NCBI GenBank assembly: GCA_001314685.1
Contig: LJNT01000011.1
Location: forward strand, 1 to 39,490
DNA: 39,490 bases
Origin: Rhodobacteraceae bacterium HLUCCA09
GTDB taxonomy: Bacteria; Pseudomonadota; Alphaproteobacteria; Rhodobacterales; Rhodobacteraceae
Direction of reading: 5' to 3'
Part shown: positions 15,879 through 23,776 of the stretch, piece by piece
How positions within the stretch are numbered: the stretch's first letter is position 1
Layout of the letters: each line of letters opens with the position of its first letter
The notes under the pieces: model-generated
What the model was told of the DNA's origin: nothing
Seen by the model: only the letters and a program-made list of their open reading frames with translations
The model's database searches: none
Program-made: the position numbers and the translations under genes

Positions 15879-17099
15879 TTACCGGAAGAGCGAGAGGATG
15901 GTCTGCGGCGCCTGGTTGGCGATCGACAGCGACTGCGTGCCGAGCTGCTGCTGCACCTGGAGCGCCTGAAGGCGGGCCGACGCCGCCTCCATGTCGGCAT
16001 CCACCAGCGCGCCGATGCCGGCTTTGAGGCTGTCGGACAGCCGAGAGACGAAGTCGGACTGTACCCCGAGACGGTTCTCGGACACGCCGAATTCCGCGGC
16101 CGCGCCCACCGCGATCTCGATCAGCCCGTCGATGGCGCCGAGCGCGCCGGCAGCGCCGGTCTCGGTCGAGATGTCGAGGTCGCCCAGGAGTTCCAGCCCG
16201 CCGCCGGCGGTGCCGTCGTCCGCTCCGTCGCTTTCGATGTCGGCCGCTACGATTTCGACATCCGCCCCTGAATTGTTCTGCAGGGCGAGTTCGCCGCCCT
16301 GAACGGAGAAGACGAGATCCTCGCCGGCTTCGCCCGCCTCCGCATTCAGACGCGCAGCGAGCTGACGATAGACGTCGGTGAAGGTGTCGCCGTCGCGGGC
16401 GACGTAGGTCACTTCGTCTAGGGCAAGGTCGGCGATGTCCACGCTGTATTCCGACCCGGCGACGACCTCCTCTCCGCTGGAATCGGTCACTGCAGTAACG
16501 GCGTCGCCGTCGGCGACAGTCTTGGCGTCACCAAGAGTAACGGTTGTTCCCGCCTCACCGGCATCCTGATCCCCTTCGACCGCGAGGTCGCGCTTTGCCA
16601 CGTCGACGGTGGAGCTACCGACGCCGCCGGACGCGTTGCGATCGAGCGACGAGAGCACCTCCATCGTGCCGTCGCCCGCGGTCGCGGACGTCTGCTTGAG
16701 CAGGTTCTGACCGTTGAACTGCGCCGCGTCGACGATGCTTGTCACCTGGTTGCGCAGGGATTCCAGATCGTCCTGCAGCTTGACGCGATCGACGTTATCC
16801 TCTTGAGCGGCGACGATTTTCTTCTTGATCTCGCCCAGCAGTTCGGTGACCTGCTCGGCGCCGTTCCGGGCGACCGCCACGGTCGACTGGCCGAGCGACA
16901 GGGACTCGGAGATCGCCGTGAACCCCTTGACGTCCGATTCCATGACCTTCGAGATGGACCAGATCGCCGCGTTGTCCTTCGCGGTGGCGACCTTCTTGCC
17001 GGTCGAGATCATGTCCTGCGTCTTGGTCAGATTCTGGTTGATCCCGCGCAGGGTCTGCAGCGCGGTCATCGCGCCGGTGTTCGTGAGAATGCTGGACAT
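15879..17099 (-). CDS. fliC: Flagellin
   Basis: The filament subunit, exported through the flagellar type III apparatus. It has 406 residues. The conserved N-terminal D0/D1 region runs from residue 1 to about 140: MSSILTNTGAMTALQTLRGI, then TKTQDMISTGKKVATAKDNAA. The C-terminal D1/D0 region runs from about residue 320 and ends in QQLGTQSLSIANQAPQTILSLFR (in outline). The middle, about residues 145-315, is acidic, Gly/Ala/Asp-rich and surface exposed in related filaments. Its last codon is followed by the hairpin at 15845-15872. The upstream region to the next gene is 329 nt and holds a candidate regulatory motif and a 17-bp tandem repeat. FlgN-like, FlgJ-like, FlaF and FlbT genes flank it. 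Confidence 0.98.
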   Translation of the reverse strand: MSSILTNTGAMTALQTLRGINQNLTKTQDMISTGKKVATAKDNAAIWSISKVMESDVKGFTAISESLSLGQSTVAVARNGAEQVTELLGEIKKKIVAAQEDNVDRVKLQDDLESLRNQVTSIVDAAQFNGQNLLKQTSATAGDGTMEVLSSLDRNASGGVGSSTVDVAKRDLAVEGDQDAGEAGTTVTLGDAKTVADGDAVTAVTDSSGEEVVAGSEYSVDIADLALDEVTYVARDGDTFTDVYRQLAARLNAEAGEAGEDLVFSVQGGELALQNNSGADVEIVAADIESDGADDGTAGGGLELLGDLDISTETGAAGALGAIDGLIEIAVGAAAEFGVSENRLGVQSDFVSRLSDSLKAGIGALVDADMEAASARLQALQVQQQLGTQSLSIANQAPQTILSLFR

Positions 17100-17265
17100 A
17101 TGTCGTCCTTCCCTTGAGCGGCAGTTTCGCCGCGGTCCCGTCAGCCGGCCCGTTCCTCGACGTGCCGGCGCTCACGAGGCGTTCTGCCCTCTACGGGAGG
17201 CCCTGATCCGGGCCCTGACCGTGCCACCCCCTCTCGAGTGCGAAACCCACACTTGCGCGGGGGCG

Positions 17266-17281
17266 GTTTACAGGTGCCTAA
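17266..17281 (-). promoter_or_regulatory. Weak CtrA-like motif upstream of flagellin (TTAG-N7-TAAAC)
   Basis: On the flagellin strand the sequence reads TTAG-GCACCTG-TAAAC. The canonical CtrA site is TTAA-N7-TTAAC, so each half has one mismatch but the spacing is exact. It lies about 167 nt before the flagellin ATG, which would give a long 5' leader suited to FlbT binding. The match is weak and rests on knowledge of CtrA control of flagellar genes in Rhodobacterales. Confidence 0.25.
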
Positions 17282-17330
17282 GGGATGCGCCGCGAGTGGC
17301 GCGCATTCGATGCAAACACCGTTCGTTCAT

Positions 17331-17398
17331 GGGCGACGGTCGGGCACGGGCGACGGTCGGACACGGGCGACCATCGGGCCCGGGCGACGACCGGAGCG
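17331..17398. repeat. 17-bp tandem repeat, four copies
   Basis: Four adjacent 17-bp units start GGGCGAC: GGGCGACGGTCGGGCAC, then a copy with one change, then two more diverged copies. The array lies in the non-coding gap between the flgN-like stop (17429) and flagellin, upstream of the candidate flagellin promoter. A 17-bp unit is not a multiple of three, which agrees with non-coding sequence. It could be a slippage-generated minisatellite or clustered protein-binding sites. Confidence 0.8.
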
Positions 17399-17428
17399 CG
17401 GGCGCGCCGCCTGCGGGCGAGCGGTGCG

Positions 17429-17776
17429 TCACAGGCGGCGGTGCAGGCTGCCCGGGGCAGGGGACAGCGCGCGCCGGTTCCCCTCTGCATCATAGGTGTC
17501 GTGGCTGCGGGCAAGGCGGGCGCGCTCGGCCATCCGCTCCATCGCCGCGCGCAGGCCGGCGCGGGCGGCCTCGAGCAGCTGGGCGTTGCGGCGCGCCGCG
17601 TCGCGCAGCGCCTCGGCCTCGCCCTCCGCGCACCCGAGGCCGCTCTGCGCGAGTTCTTCCGCGAGGCCCTCCTTGGCGGCCAGGATGTCGCCCAGCCGCT
17701 CGAGCGCGCCGTCGCGGAGCGCCGCGCGCTCGTCGTCGAGCAGGGCGCGCAGGCGCCCGGAAAGGCCGTCAGCCAT
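17429..17776 (-). CDS. FlgN-like flagellar export chaperone
   Basis: A 115-residue helical protein resembling FlgN, the cytoplasmic chaperone of hook-filament junction proteins FlgK and FlgL. Long Leu/Ala/Glu helices run through residues 1-85 (RLRALLDDERAALRDGALERL, AAKEGLAEELAQSGL), and the C-terminus carries HDTYDAEGNRR, a pattern common in alphaproteobacterial FlgN proteins. Its start overlaps the flgJ-like stop by 8 nt, so the two are translationally coupled. The family is poorly conserved, so the call rests on size, helicity, the C-terminal motif and context. flgK and flgL are outside the window. Confidence 0.65.
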   Translation of the reverse strand: MADGLSGRLRALLDDERAALRDGALERLGDILAAKEGLAEELAQSGLGCAEGEAEALRDAARRNAQLLEAARAGLRAAMERMAERARLARSHDTYDAEGNRRALSPAPGSLHRRL

Positions 17777-18086
17777 CGCCCCGCTCCCGAGCGATCATCG
17801 CCTCGAACACCCGTTCGGCAATCCCGATGCCACCCGATTCGGCCATGTGGCGGGCCTGTGCCTCGCGCATGAGACTGGCGAACTGATCCTCGCCGACACC
17901 GCCGCCGAAGGCCTCGGGCGTCTCTCCGAGGCCCGCGTGCTTGAGCATCTCGGCCAGGAATGCCGCCTCGAAGGCGCGCGCCGCCTCGCGCATCGCCTCG
18001 CGCGTGGCCTCTTCCGCCGCGCGCGAGGGGCGAAGCGCGGCCGCTGGCGGAAGGGCGCCGGCCGCGCCATGGGTCGAATCGGCCAT
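17769..18086 (-). CDS. FlgJ-like rod-binding protein without muramidase domain
   Basis: A 105-residue protein matching the rod-binding (FlgJ N-terminal / CheL) domain. The core AFEAAFLAEMLKHAGLGETPEAFGGGVGEDQFASLMREAQARHMAESGGIGIAERVFEAM (in outline) includes the FEAxFLxxMLK and GGIGIAE motifs. The C-terminal glucosaminidase domain of enterobacterial FlgJ is absent. I set the start at ATG 18086, which has a GAGG site about 6 nt upstream; an open frame to 18161 has no support. The separate transglycosylase at 2769-3620 could provide the missing cell-wall cutting, as SltF does in R. sphaeroides. It is the first gene of the reverse block flgJ-flgN-fliC, divergent from fliK. Confidence 0.85.
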   Translation of the reverse strand: MADSTHGAAGALPPAAALRPSRAAEEATREAMREAARAFEAAFLAEMLKHAGLGETPEAFGGGVGEDQFASLMREAQARHMAESGGIGIAERVFEAMIARERGDG

Positions 18087-18135
18087 CGAAAGCCTCGTCA
18101 GTTTGCTGCAATTTCTCGGTTCATCGCAGAATTCG

Positions 18136-18151
18136 GTAAAGGCTTGGTAAG
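18136..18151 (+). promoter_or_regulatory. CtrA-like motif upstream of fliK (GTAA-N7-GTAAG)
   Basis: The sequence reads GTAA-AGGCTTG-GTAAG in the 111-nt divergent gap between the flgJ-like gene and fliK. Spacing equals the 7 nt of a CtrA full site, with one mismatch in the first half and two in the second. TAAAGGC at 18137-18143 also resembles the TTAAGGC core found at 2719 and 12650. Function is inferred only from position and resemblance. Confidence 0.3.
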
Positions 18152-18197
18152 CGCATGGCACGACATCCGCCAGAGTTTCGGCAGAAGGCTGTCAGCC

Positions 18198-20738
18198 ATG
18201 CAGATAGGCGCGCTCCTCGACGTATTCCGGGCGGTCACGGGGAGGGCCGACCCCGGTTCGCCCGCGGCCAGGCCCGGCACGCCCGACAGCGGCACTGCCT
18301 TCGCCGAGCATGTCGACGGGGAAGGCTCATCTGACCGGCGCCGCCTCCCCGAGGGCCGCACGCCGGAGAGCGGCGCCGGACCGACGGCGATGGGCAGCGC
18401 CGCAGAGGCCCCCGGCGCCGAGGTGGCGGACCCGCCGACCCGGGCCGCGCCAGAGCCGACCGCGTCTGGAGACGCGGACGCCGGCAGTCCCCGCGGGGAA
18501 GACGCGGTGCCGCCGTTATCGCCCCCGGCATCGTCGCCCCTGCCCACCGTGGCGCCGAGGGCGGCGTCGATCCACAAGGGAGCCGCCGAGGGAGCCGCCG
18601 ATGGCGTGGACGGATCGGGTCGCAAGGCAACAAGGGCGGACGCGCTTTCTCTCGCCCGGCCGGATGACCCGCGCACCGGACAGCCCGCCGCGACCCCCGG
18701 AGCGGCCCTGGCGCCGGAAGCGACCCGCGCACCGCAGAGCGCGCAGGCATCGGACCATGGCCGCGGCATGTCGATCGGCACCGGGACGCTCGACGCCCGG
18801 AGCCTGTCGGCAGCGCCCGGCTCGAGAGGAGAGAGACCCCGAGAAGGGCCGATGCCGGGCGGGAGCGCGCGCGCCGTCTCTCCCCCTGTCGACACCGCGA
18901 CCGCATCGCGGCGGGAAACGTCCCCCGGATCGACGGCGTCCGGCAGCATGGCTCGCCCGATCCCGTCGGCGGGCGCCGAATGGAGCACGCCGTCACCGCC
19001 GGTGACCGAGACGCGCGGTGCCGCCGGCGCCGAACCGCCGGCAGGGACACCGCCAGAGCGCTCCGACCGGGCGCGCGCCGCGCACACACCCTATGGCGGT
19101 GCCAGATCCAGCGTGATGCGCGTATCCTTGAGCGTCGAACCGTCAGACAGCTCTGGCCGGCAGGCCGCCGGAAGCGCCGTCACGCCTGCCGCAGCGAGGG
19201 TGTCCTCCACGATCGCCGCACGCAGTGACGGAACGCAGAGCCTGCCGGCGGGCAGCGTGCCTGCCCTCGGCCGTCCGGAGGTTGCGGGGTCGGCACTGGT
19301 GCCTGAACAGGCACGTCCGCCGGCCGAGACCGGCGCACCGGGAGCGGCCAACTCCGAGGCGCCCTCGACCGGCGCGCGCGCGCGGCCCGAAGCGGTCGAT
19401 CCGGTGGTACGTCTCTCGCACGGCGCGGCGCAGATGTCGGCCCGATCCGTCTCTCCCGCTCGATCCCCCACGCCCGATGGGCAGAGCGGAGGGAGGCTGG
19501 CAGGGTCGGAGTCTCTCATCGGTGCGACCTTGCACCAGTCTACTCACGCGGTGGCGTCCGGACCGCGCGACGCCGCACGAGCGCAGCTCGATTTCCAGAG
19601 CACGACCGCGTCCCTTGCACCCGCCATGCCGGCCTCCCGTGCCGGCTGGAACGGAACGAGCGGCATCCGGATCCACCCCGGGGGGCCTGGCGGGCCTATC
19701 GGCGAGACGCGATCTGTCGCGACTCGCGGCGTGCGCCCTGCTGCCGGACCGGGCGAGGCGGAGGGCACTCCGCCAGGAGGCGCTTCCGGACAGGCGACGA
19801 GCGTGGCGACCGGCGCATCGTCCGCGGCACAACCGGCCCCCGCGCAGGCGGCGGTTTCGGCACAAGCGGTCCCGGTGCAGGCGGCGGTTTCGGCACAAGC
19901 GGTCCCGGTGCAGGCGACAGCTCCGTTGGCCGCGCCGGCGATGATCGTCACGGCCGAGACTGGCGCGGCGCGCCCGGCATCGAGCGACGCGTCCGGCCGG
20001 CAGGGGCGTGACAGGGAGCGGGCGGACGACCGCGCGCCGGTCCCCGCCACCCGAAACGGAACCGGCACGGGTCGGCCGGCCGCAAGCGGCATGGCGACCC
20101 CGACCACTGCAGGCGCCCCCCAGGCGGCCGTGTTCGGCATCGATGCTCCGTCGGGCGCGCTCGTACGGCCCGACGCCGGCAACGTCGACGGCGACACAGG
20201 GGGCGACCGGGCGAGCGGCGAGGGGCGTTCGGGTTCGTCCCTCTCGCTCTCCGCAGCCGAGGCAGGCGCCTCTCGCGGCACCGGAGGCTCCGGCCCCGGC
20301 ACCGGCGCGGGGGCGTCTTCCCCCGGCCCGGCCGGACCGGCGCAACAGGTGGCCGACGCGGTGCGCCAGGGCTTTGCGCGCGGGTCGGTCGACATTGCCC
20401 TGCACCCGGAGGAGCTCGGCCGCGTCCGGCTTTCCTTCAGCCCGGCCGAGGCGGGGCTCACCATCACGATCCAGGCAGATCGGCCAGAGACGCTCGATCT
20501 TCTTCGCCGCCATGCCGACCTGCTGGGCAACGATCTGCGTCAGCAGGGCTTCGGCACGATTTCATTCGAGTTCGGCGCGCAGGGCGGCCGTGACGGCCGC
20601 GGCGCCGACACGCGGATGCCAGCGCTTTCGTCGGGCGAGATCGCCGCGGCGGACGGGACGGTGCAGAACGACCCGGTGTCCCCCGCCATTCAAACGCTGC
20701 AGACCGCGCCTTCCGGTGGCCTCGACCTGAGGCTCTAG
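18198..20738 (+). CDS. fliK: Flagellar hook-length control protein FliK
   Basis: A secreted molecular ruler that measures the hook and triggers the FlhB switch. At 846 residues from ATG 18198 it is long for the family. Residues about 20-720 are low-complexity Ala/Pro/Ser/Gly/Thr sequence with no predicted fold, including two exact 11-residue repeats (QAAVSAQAVPV). The C-terminal Flg_hook domain, about residues 725-805, is clear: VDIALHPEELGRVRLSFSPA, then AGLTITIQADRPETLDLLRRHA and LLGNDLRQQGF. The start is the first ATG beyond the divergent gap; the frame is open upstream only antisense to the flgJ- and flgN-like genes. flgD follows after 39 nt. Confidence 0.92.
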   Translation: MQIGALLDVFRAVTGRADPGSPAARPGTPDSGTAFAEHVDGEGSSDRRRLPEGRTPESGAGPTAMGSAAEAPGAEVADPPTRAAPEPTASGDADAGSPRGEDAVPPLSPPASSPLPTVAPRAASIHKGAAEGAADGVDGSGRKATRADALSLARPDDPRTGQPAATPGAALAPEATRAPQSAQASDHGRGMSIGTGTLDARSLSAAPGSRGERPREGPMPGGSARAVSPPVDTATASRRETSPGSTASGSMARPIPSAGAEWSTPSPPVTETRGAAGAEPPAGTPPERSDRARAAHTPYGGARSSVMRVSLSVEPSDSSGRQAAGSAVTPAAARVSSTIAARSDGTQSLPAGSVPALGRPEVAGSALVPEQARPPAETGAPGAANSEAPSTGARARPEAVDPVVRLSHGAAQMSARSVSPARSPTPDGQSGGRLAGSESLIGATLHQSTHAVASGPRDAARAQLDFQSTTASLAPAMPASRAGWNGTSGIRIHPGGPGGPIGETRSVATRGVRPAAGPGEAEGTPPGGASGQATSVATGASSAAQPAPAQAAVSAQAVPVQAAVSAQAVPVQATAPLAAPAMIVTAETGAARPASSDASGRQGRDRERADDRAPVPATRNGTGTGRPAASGMATPTTAGAPQAAVFGIDAPSGALVRPDAGNVDGDTGGDRASGEGRSGSSLSLSAAEAGASRGTGGSGPGTGAGASSPGPAGPAQQVADAVRQGFARGSVDIALHPEELGRVRLSFSPAEAGLTITIQADRPETLDLLRRHADLLGNDLRQQGFGTISFEFGAQGGRDGRGADTRMPALSSGEIAAADGTVQNDPVSPAIQTLQTAPSGGLDLRL
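19845..19910 (+). repeat. Two perfect 33-bp tandem copies inside fliK
   Basis: Two identical, adjacent 33-bp units encode QAAVSAQAVPV twice in the ruler region. Nucleotide identity is complete, which points to a recent in-frame duplication. Changes in repeat number here would alter ruler length without breaking the frame. Confidence 0.9.
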
Positions 20739-20777
20739 GGCAGCGGCCCGTCCCATTGCACAACACCAGGAGGTTCC

Positions 20778-21584
20778 GTGAGCGACATCGCCCCCCTTTC
20801 TCCGGCCGCCCCCCTCGGCGCCCCGCCGCAGGCGCCGCCGCCGCCCGCCGCCCCCTCGCCAGCGGCGCCGCCCGCCGCCCCCTCGCCAGCGGCGCCGCCC
20901 GCCGCCCCCTCGCCGGCGGCGCCGCCCGCGGCACCGGCTCGGGAAGCCGGAGCCGCGGCGGAACCCGCGGACGCCCCGGACGACCGCCGCCTGATCAGTT
21001 CGGATTTCGAGACGTTCTTGCGCATGCTCACCACGCAGGTGGTCAACCAGGACCCCCTCAACCCGATGGATTCCACCGAGTTCGCGGTTCAACTCGCGAC
21101 GTTCTCGACGGTCGAGCAGCAGGTCAAGACCAACGAGCTGCTCGGCCAGCTCGCCTCGTCCGGCCTGTCGCAGGTGGCCGGCTGGGTCGGGATGGAGGGG
21201 CGCGCCGCGGTGCCGGCGCGCTACGAGGGCCAGGCGCTGACCGTCGAAACCGAGCCGTCGGCCGAGGCCCAGCGCGCCGAACTCGTGGTTGCCAACGCCT
21301 TCGGCAGCGTCGTCGACCGCTTCGACATCACCGTGCAGGGCGGCCCGGTCGACTGGCCGGGCGCCGGCGGCGGCAACGTCGCCTTCGAGCCCGGAACATA
21401 CCAGTTCGAGGTCGTCAGCTACGACGCAAGCGGCCAGGCGCTCGACCGGACGGTGCCAGAGGTCTACGGCCGGATCACCGAGGTGCGCGCGGGGGCCGAC
21501 GGCACCGAGGTCGTCTTCGCCAGCGGCGAGGCCGTGCCAACCTCCGAGATCGACGCGATCCGCGAGGCGCGTCCTGCAACCTGA
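20778..21584 (+). CDS. flgD: Hook-capping scaffold protein FlgD
   Basis: The cap that guides hook subunit assembly. It has 268 residues from GTG 20778, supported by a perfect AGGAGG site 4 nt upstream. Residues about 5-55 are a Pro/Ala tract with 9-residue repeats. The conserved N-terminal FlgD motif follows: DFETFLRMLTTQVVNQDPLNPMDSTEFAVQLATFSTVEQQVKTNELL, in outline. The C-terminal half holds the FlgD Ig/tudor-like domains (RAAVPARYEGQAL, AELVVANAFGSVVDRFDI). It follows fliK by 39 nt and ends 64 nt before the opposing peptidase gene, with a hairpin in between. The Pro/Ala insert is an unusual extension of an otherwise standard protein. Confidence 0.95.
   Translation: MSDIAPLSPAAPLGAPPQAPPPPAAPSPAAPPAAPSPAAPPAAPSPAAPPAAPAREAGAAAEPADAPDDRRLISSDFETFLRMLTTQVVNQDPLNPMDSTEFAVQLATFSTVEQQVKTNELLGQLASSGLSQVAGWVGMEGRAAVPARYEGQALTVETEPSAEAQRAELVVANAFGSVVDRFDITVQGGPVDWPGAGGGNVAFEPGTYQFEVVSYDASGQALDRTVPEVYGRITEVRAGADGTEVVFASGEAVPTSEIDAIREARPAT
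20844..20924 (+). repeat. Three 27-bp tandem copies encoding PAAPSPAAP in flgD
   Basis: Three adjacent 27-bp units encode PAAPSPAAP. The first two are identical and the third differs at one base by my reading. The unit keeps frame, so copy-number change would lengthen or shorten the flexible N-terminal tract. Confidence 0.88.
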
Positions 21585-21614
21585 CGGCCTGCCCCCGTGA
21601 GGCGCCAAGGGTGA

Positions 21615-21636
21615 GCGCGAGCCGCCACGCTCGCGC
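21615..21636. terminator. Hairpin between convergent flgD and M3 peptidase genes
   Basis: GCGCGAGC pairs perfectly with GCTCGCGC across a 6-nt loop. It lies in the 64-nt gap between two converging stop codons, 30 nt after flgD and 12 nt after the peptidase gene, so it could terminate both. There is no clear U-tract on either strand. Confidence 0.5.
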
Positions 21637-21648
21637 CACGTGCGTCTA

Positions 21649-23679
21649 TCAGGCGGCCCGGTCGAGGCCCCTGCCGCGCAGCAGGGCCGCTATTCCCGGC
21701 AACCGACCCCGGAACGCGGTGTAGAGTTCCTCGGGCTCGGCCGAGCCGCCCGCCGAGAGCACGTGCCGCTCGAGCGCCGCGGCGGTCGGCGCGTCGAATG
21801 GATCCCCCGCCTCCTCGAAGGCGGCGAAGGCGTCGGCGTCCATCACCTCGGACCACATGTAGGAATAGTAGCTCGACGCGTAGCCGCCCGAAAAGACATG
21901 GGCGAAGTGCGGCGTGGCGTGGCGCATCCCGATGGCGGGCGGCATGCCGATCCCTTCCAGCACCTCGGCCTGCTTCTGCATAGGGTCGGCCGGAGGCTCG
22001 CCCGCGTGGAACTCGAGATCGACCAGCGCCGAGCCGATGAACTCCACCGTCTGGAACCCCATGTCGTAGGTCGCCGCGGCGAGCACGCGGTCGAGCATCT
22101 CGCGCGGCATCGCCTCGCCGGTCTCGGCATGGGTGGCGAACCGCTCCAGCACCTGCGGCACCTCGAGCCAGTGTTCGTAGAGTTGCGAGGGCAGCTCGAC
22201 GAAATCGCGCGCGACGGACGTGCCCGAGATCATCTCGTAGGTCACGTCGGACAAGATCTGGTGCAGCGCGTGACCGAACTCGTGGAACAGCGTGCGCGCG
22301 TCATCGTAGCTGAGGAGCGCAGGCTGCCCCGCGGGCGGCTTGGCGAAGTTGCACACGTTCAGCACATGCGGCCGCACCTCGCCGGCGAGGCGGCTCTGTG
22401 AGCGCAAGGCCGAGCACCACGCGCCCGACCGCTTGCCCCCGCGGGCGAAGTCGTCGGCGATGAAAACGGCGAGGTGCCGGCCCTCGCGCGTCACCTCCCA
22501 GGCGCGGGCGTCGGGGTGGTGCAGAGGCGTGTCGAGGGGCGCGAAATCCAGCCCGAAGAGCCGCGTCGCGCAGTCGAAAGCAGCCTCGCGCATCCGGTCG
22601 AGCTGAAAATACGGCTTGAGCGCGGCCTCGTCGAGATCGTGCTCGGCTTGCCGCCGCTTTTCGGAATAGTAGCGCCAGTCCCACGGCTCGAGCGGGCCGG
22701 GCACGCCGTCGGCGCGCAGCATCGCCTCGAGCACGGTGCTGTCGGCCTCGGCCTGCGCGCGGGCGGGCGCCCAGACCGCGTGCATCAGGTCGCGCACCGC
22801 CTGCGGGGTCTTGGCCATCTCCACCTCGAGCCGGTAGTCGGCGAAGCTGTCGTAGCCAAGCAGGCGCGCGCGCTCGTGGCGCAGGCGCAGCGTCTCGGCG
22901 GCGATGGCGCGGTTGTCGGTGGCGCCGCCCCGCATCCCCCGGCTGGCCCAGCCGCGATACGCCCGCTCGCGCAGGTCGCGCCGCGGCGAGAATTGCAGGA
23001 ACGGCACGATCAGCGAGCGCGACAGCGTGATCGCCGGCCCGTCGAGCCCGCGCTCGGCGCCCGCCGCGCGCGCCCCGTCGACGACGAAGGCCGGCACTCC
23101 CTCGAGATCGGCCTCGGACAGCGGCAGCGCCCAATCGCGCTCGTCGGCGAGCAGGTTCTGCCCGAAGGCGGTGGAGAGTTCGGCCAGCCGCGTGGCGATC
23201 TCGCGCTGCCGCGCCCGTCCCGCCTCGTCGAGCGCTGCGCCGGCGCGGACGAAATTGCGGCGCGTCAGATGGAGCACGCGCATCTGCTCGGGGTCGAGGC
23301 CCAGCGTCTCGCGCGCCTTCCACAGCGCCTCGACACGGGCGAAGAGCGCGGCGTTGAGCATCACGTCGGAGGAATAGGCGGCGAGCTTGGGCGAGATCTC
23401 GCGCTGGAGCGCCTCGCGCGCGGGGTTCGACTCGACGCTCGCCAGCGTGAAGAAGACCGACAGCACGTCCGACAGCGTCTTGCCTGCCAGCGCCAGCCCG
23501 TCGATCGTATTGACGAAGCTGGGCGGTTCGGGGCTGTCGGCGATCGCCTCGACCTCGGCGCGCGCATCAGCCAGCGCCGTGTCGACCGCCTTGGCGAAAT
23601 GGGTGTCTTCGATGGCAGCGAAGGGCGGCAGGCCGAAAGGCGTCTCGCGCGGGGCGAGCAGGGGGTTGGCGTCGGTCAT
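21649..23679 (-). CDS. M3 family oligopeptidase (oligopeptidase A / Dcp-like)
   Basis: A cytoplasmic zinc metallopeptidase that degrades short peptides. The 676 residues match the family. The zinc site HEFGH lies at residues 466-470, and the third ligand is in the downstream DFVELPSQ motif (E495). The C-terminal YASSYYSYMWSEVMDADAF stretch is the substrate-binding Tyr region typical of M3 enzymes. No signal peptide is seen. PrlC/oligopeptidase A and dipeptidyl carboxypeptidase share these motifs, so the subfamily is not fixed. It is the last gene of the reverse housekeeping stretch, 97 nt after DUF4399 and separated from it by a strong hairpin, so it probably has its own promoter. Confidence 0.93.
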   Translation of the reverse strand: MTDANPLLAPRETPFGLPPFAAIEDTHFAKAVDTALADARAEVEAIADSPEPPSFVNTIDGLALAGKTLSDVLSVFFTLASVESNPAREALQREISPKLAAYSSDVMLNAALFARVEALWKARETLGLDPEQMRVLHLTRRNFVRAGAALDEAGRARQREIATRLAELSTAFGQNLLADERDWALPLSEADLEGVPAFVVDGARAAGAERGLDGPAITLSRSLIVPFLQFSPRRDLRERAYRGWASRGMRGGATDNRAIAAETLRLRHERARLLGYDSFADYRLEVEMAKTPQAVRDLMHAVWAPARAQAEADSTVLEAMLRADGVPGPLEPWDWRYYSEKRRQAEHDLDEAALKPYFQLDRMREAAFDCATRLFGLDFAPLDTPLHHPDARAWEVTREGRHLAVFIADDFARGGKRSGAWCSALRSQSRLAGEVRPHVLNVCNFAKPPAGQPALLSYDDARTLFHEFGHALHQILSDVTYEMISGTSVARDFVELPSQLYEHWLEVPQVLERFATHAETGEAMPREMLDRVLAAATYDMGFQTVEFIGSALVDLEFHAGEPPADPMQKQAEVLEGIGMPPAIGMRHATPHFAHVFSGGYASSYYSYMWSEVMDADAFAAFEEAGDPFDAPTAAALERHVLSAGGSAEPEELYTAFRGRLPGIAALLRGRGLDRAA

Positions 23680-23742
23680 GGGGCGCGGGCTCCTGCGTGT
23701 GTCACGCGCAAGCTAGGGTTGCGGCCCCTCCGCGACCAGAGC

Positions 23743-23773
23743 GGATCGGCGCCCGCCGCGCGGGCGCCGATCC
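23743..23773 (-). terminator. Perfect 14-bp hairpin after the DUF4399 gene
   Basis: GGATCGGCGCCCGC pairs with its exact complement across a 3-nt loop. It starts 3 nt after the TGA of the DUF4399 gene and lies before the M3 peptidase gene on the same strand. No U-tract follows, but the stem is the strongest simple hairpin I found in the window and should block or end read-through. Confidence 0.75.
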
Positions 23774-23776
23774 GGA

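Noticed and set aside
17331..17398. CRISPR array
   Set aside because: The 17-bp units are directly adjacent with no spacers, and no cas genes are present.
18156..18171. Sigma-54 promoter before fliK (TGGCACG-N4-CCGC)
   Set aside because: The GG-N10-GC spacing fits but the -12 lacks TTGC, and the predicted start would leave almost no leader; kept only as a remote alternative.
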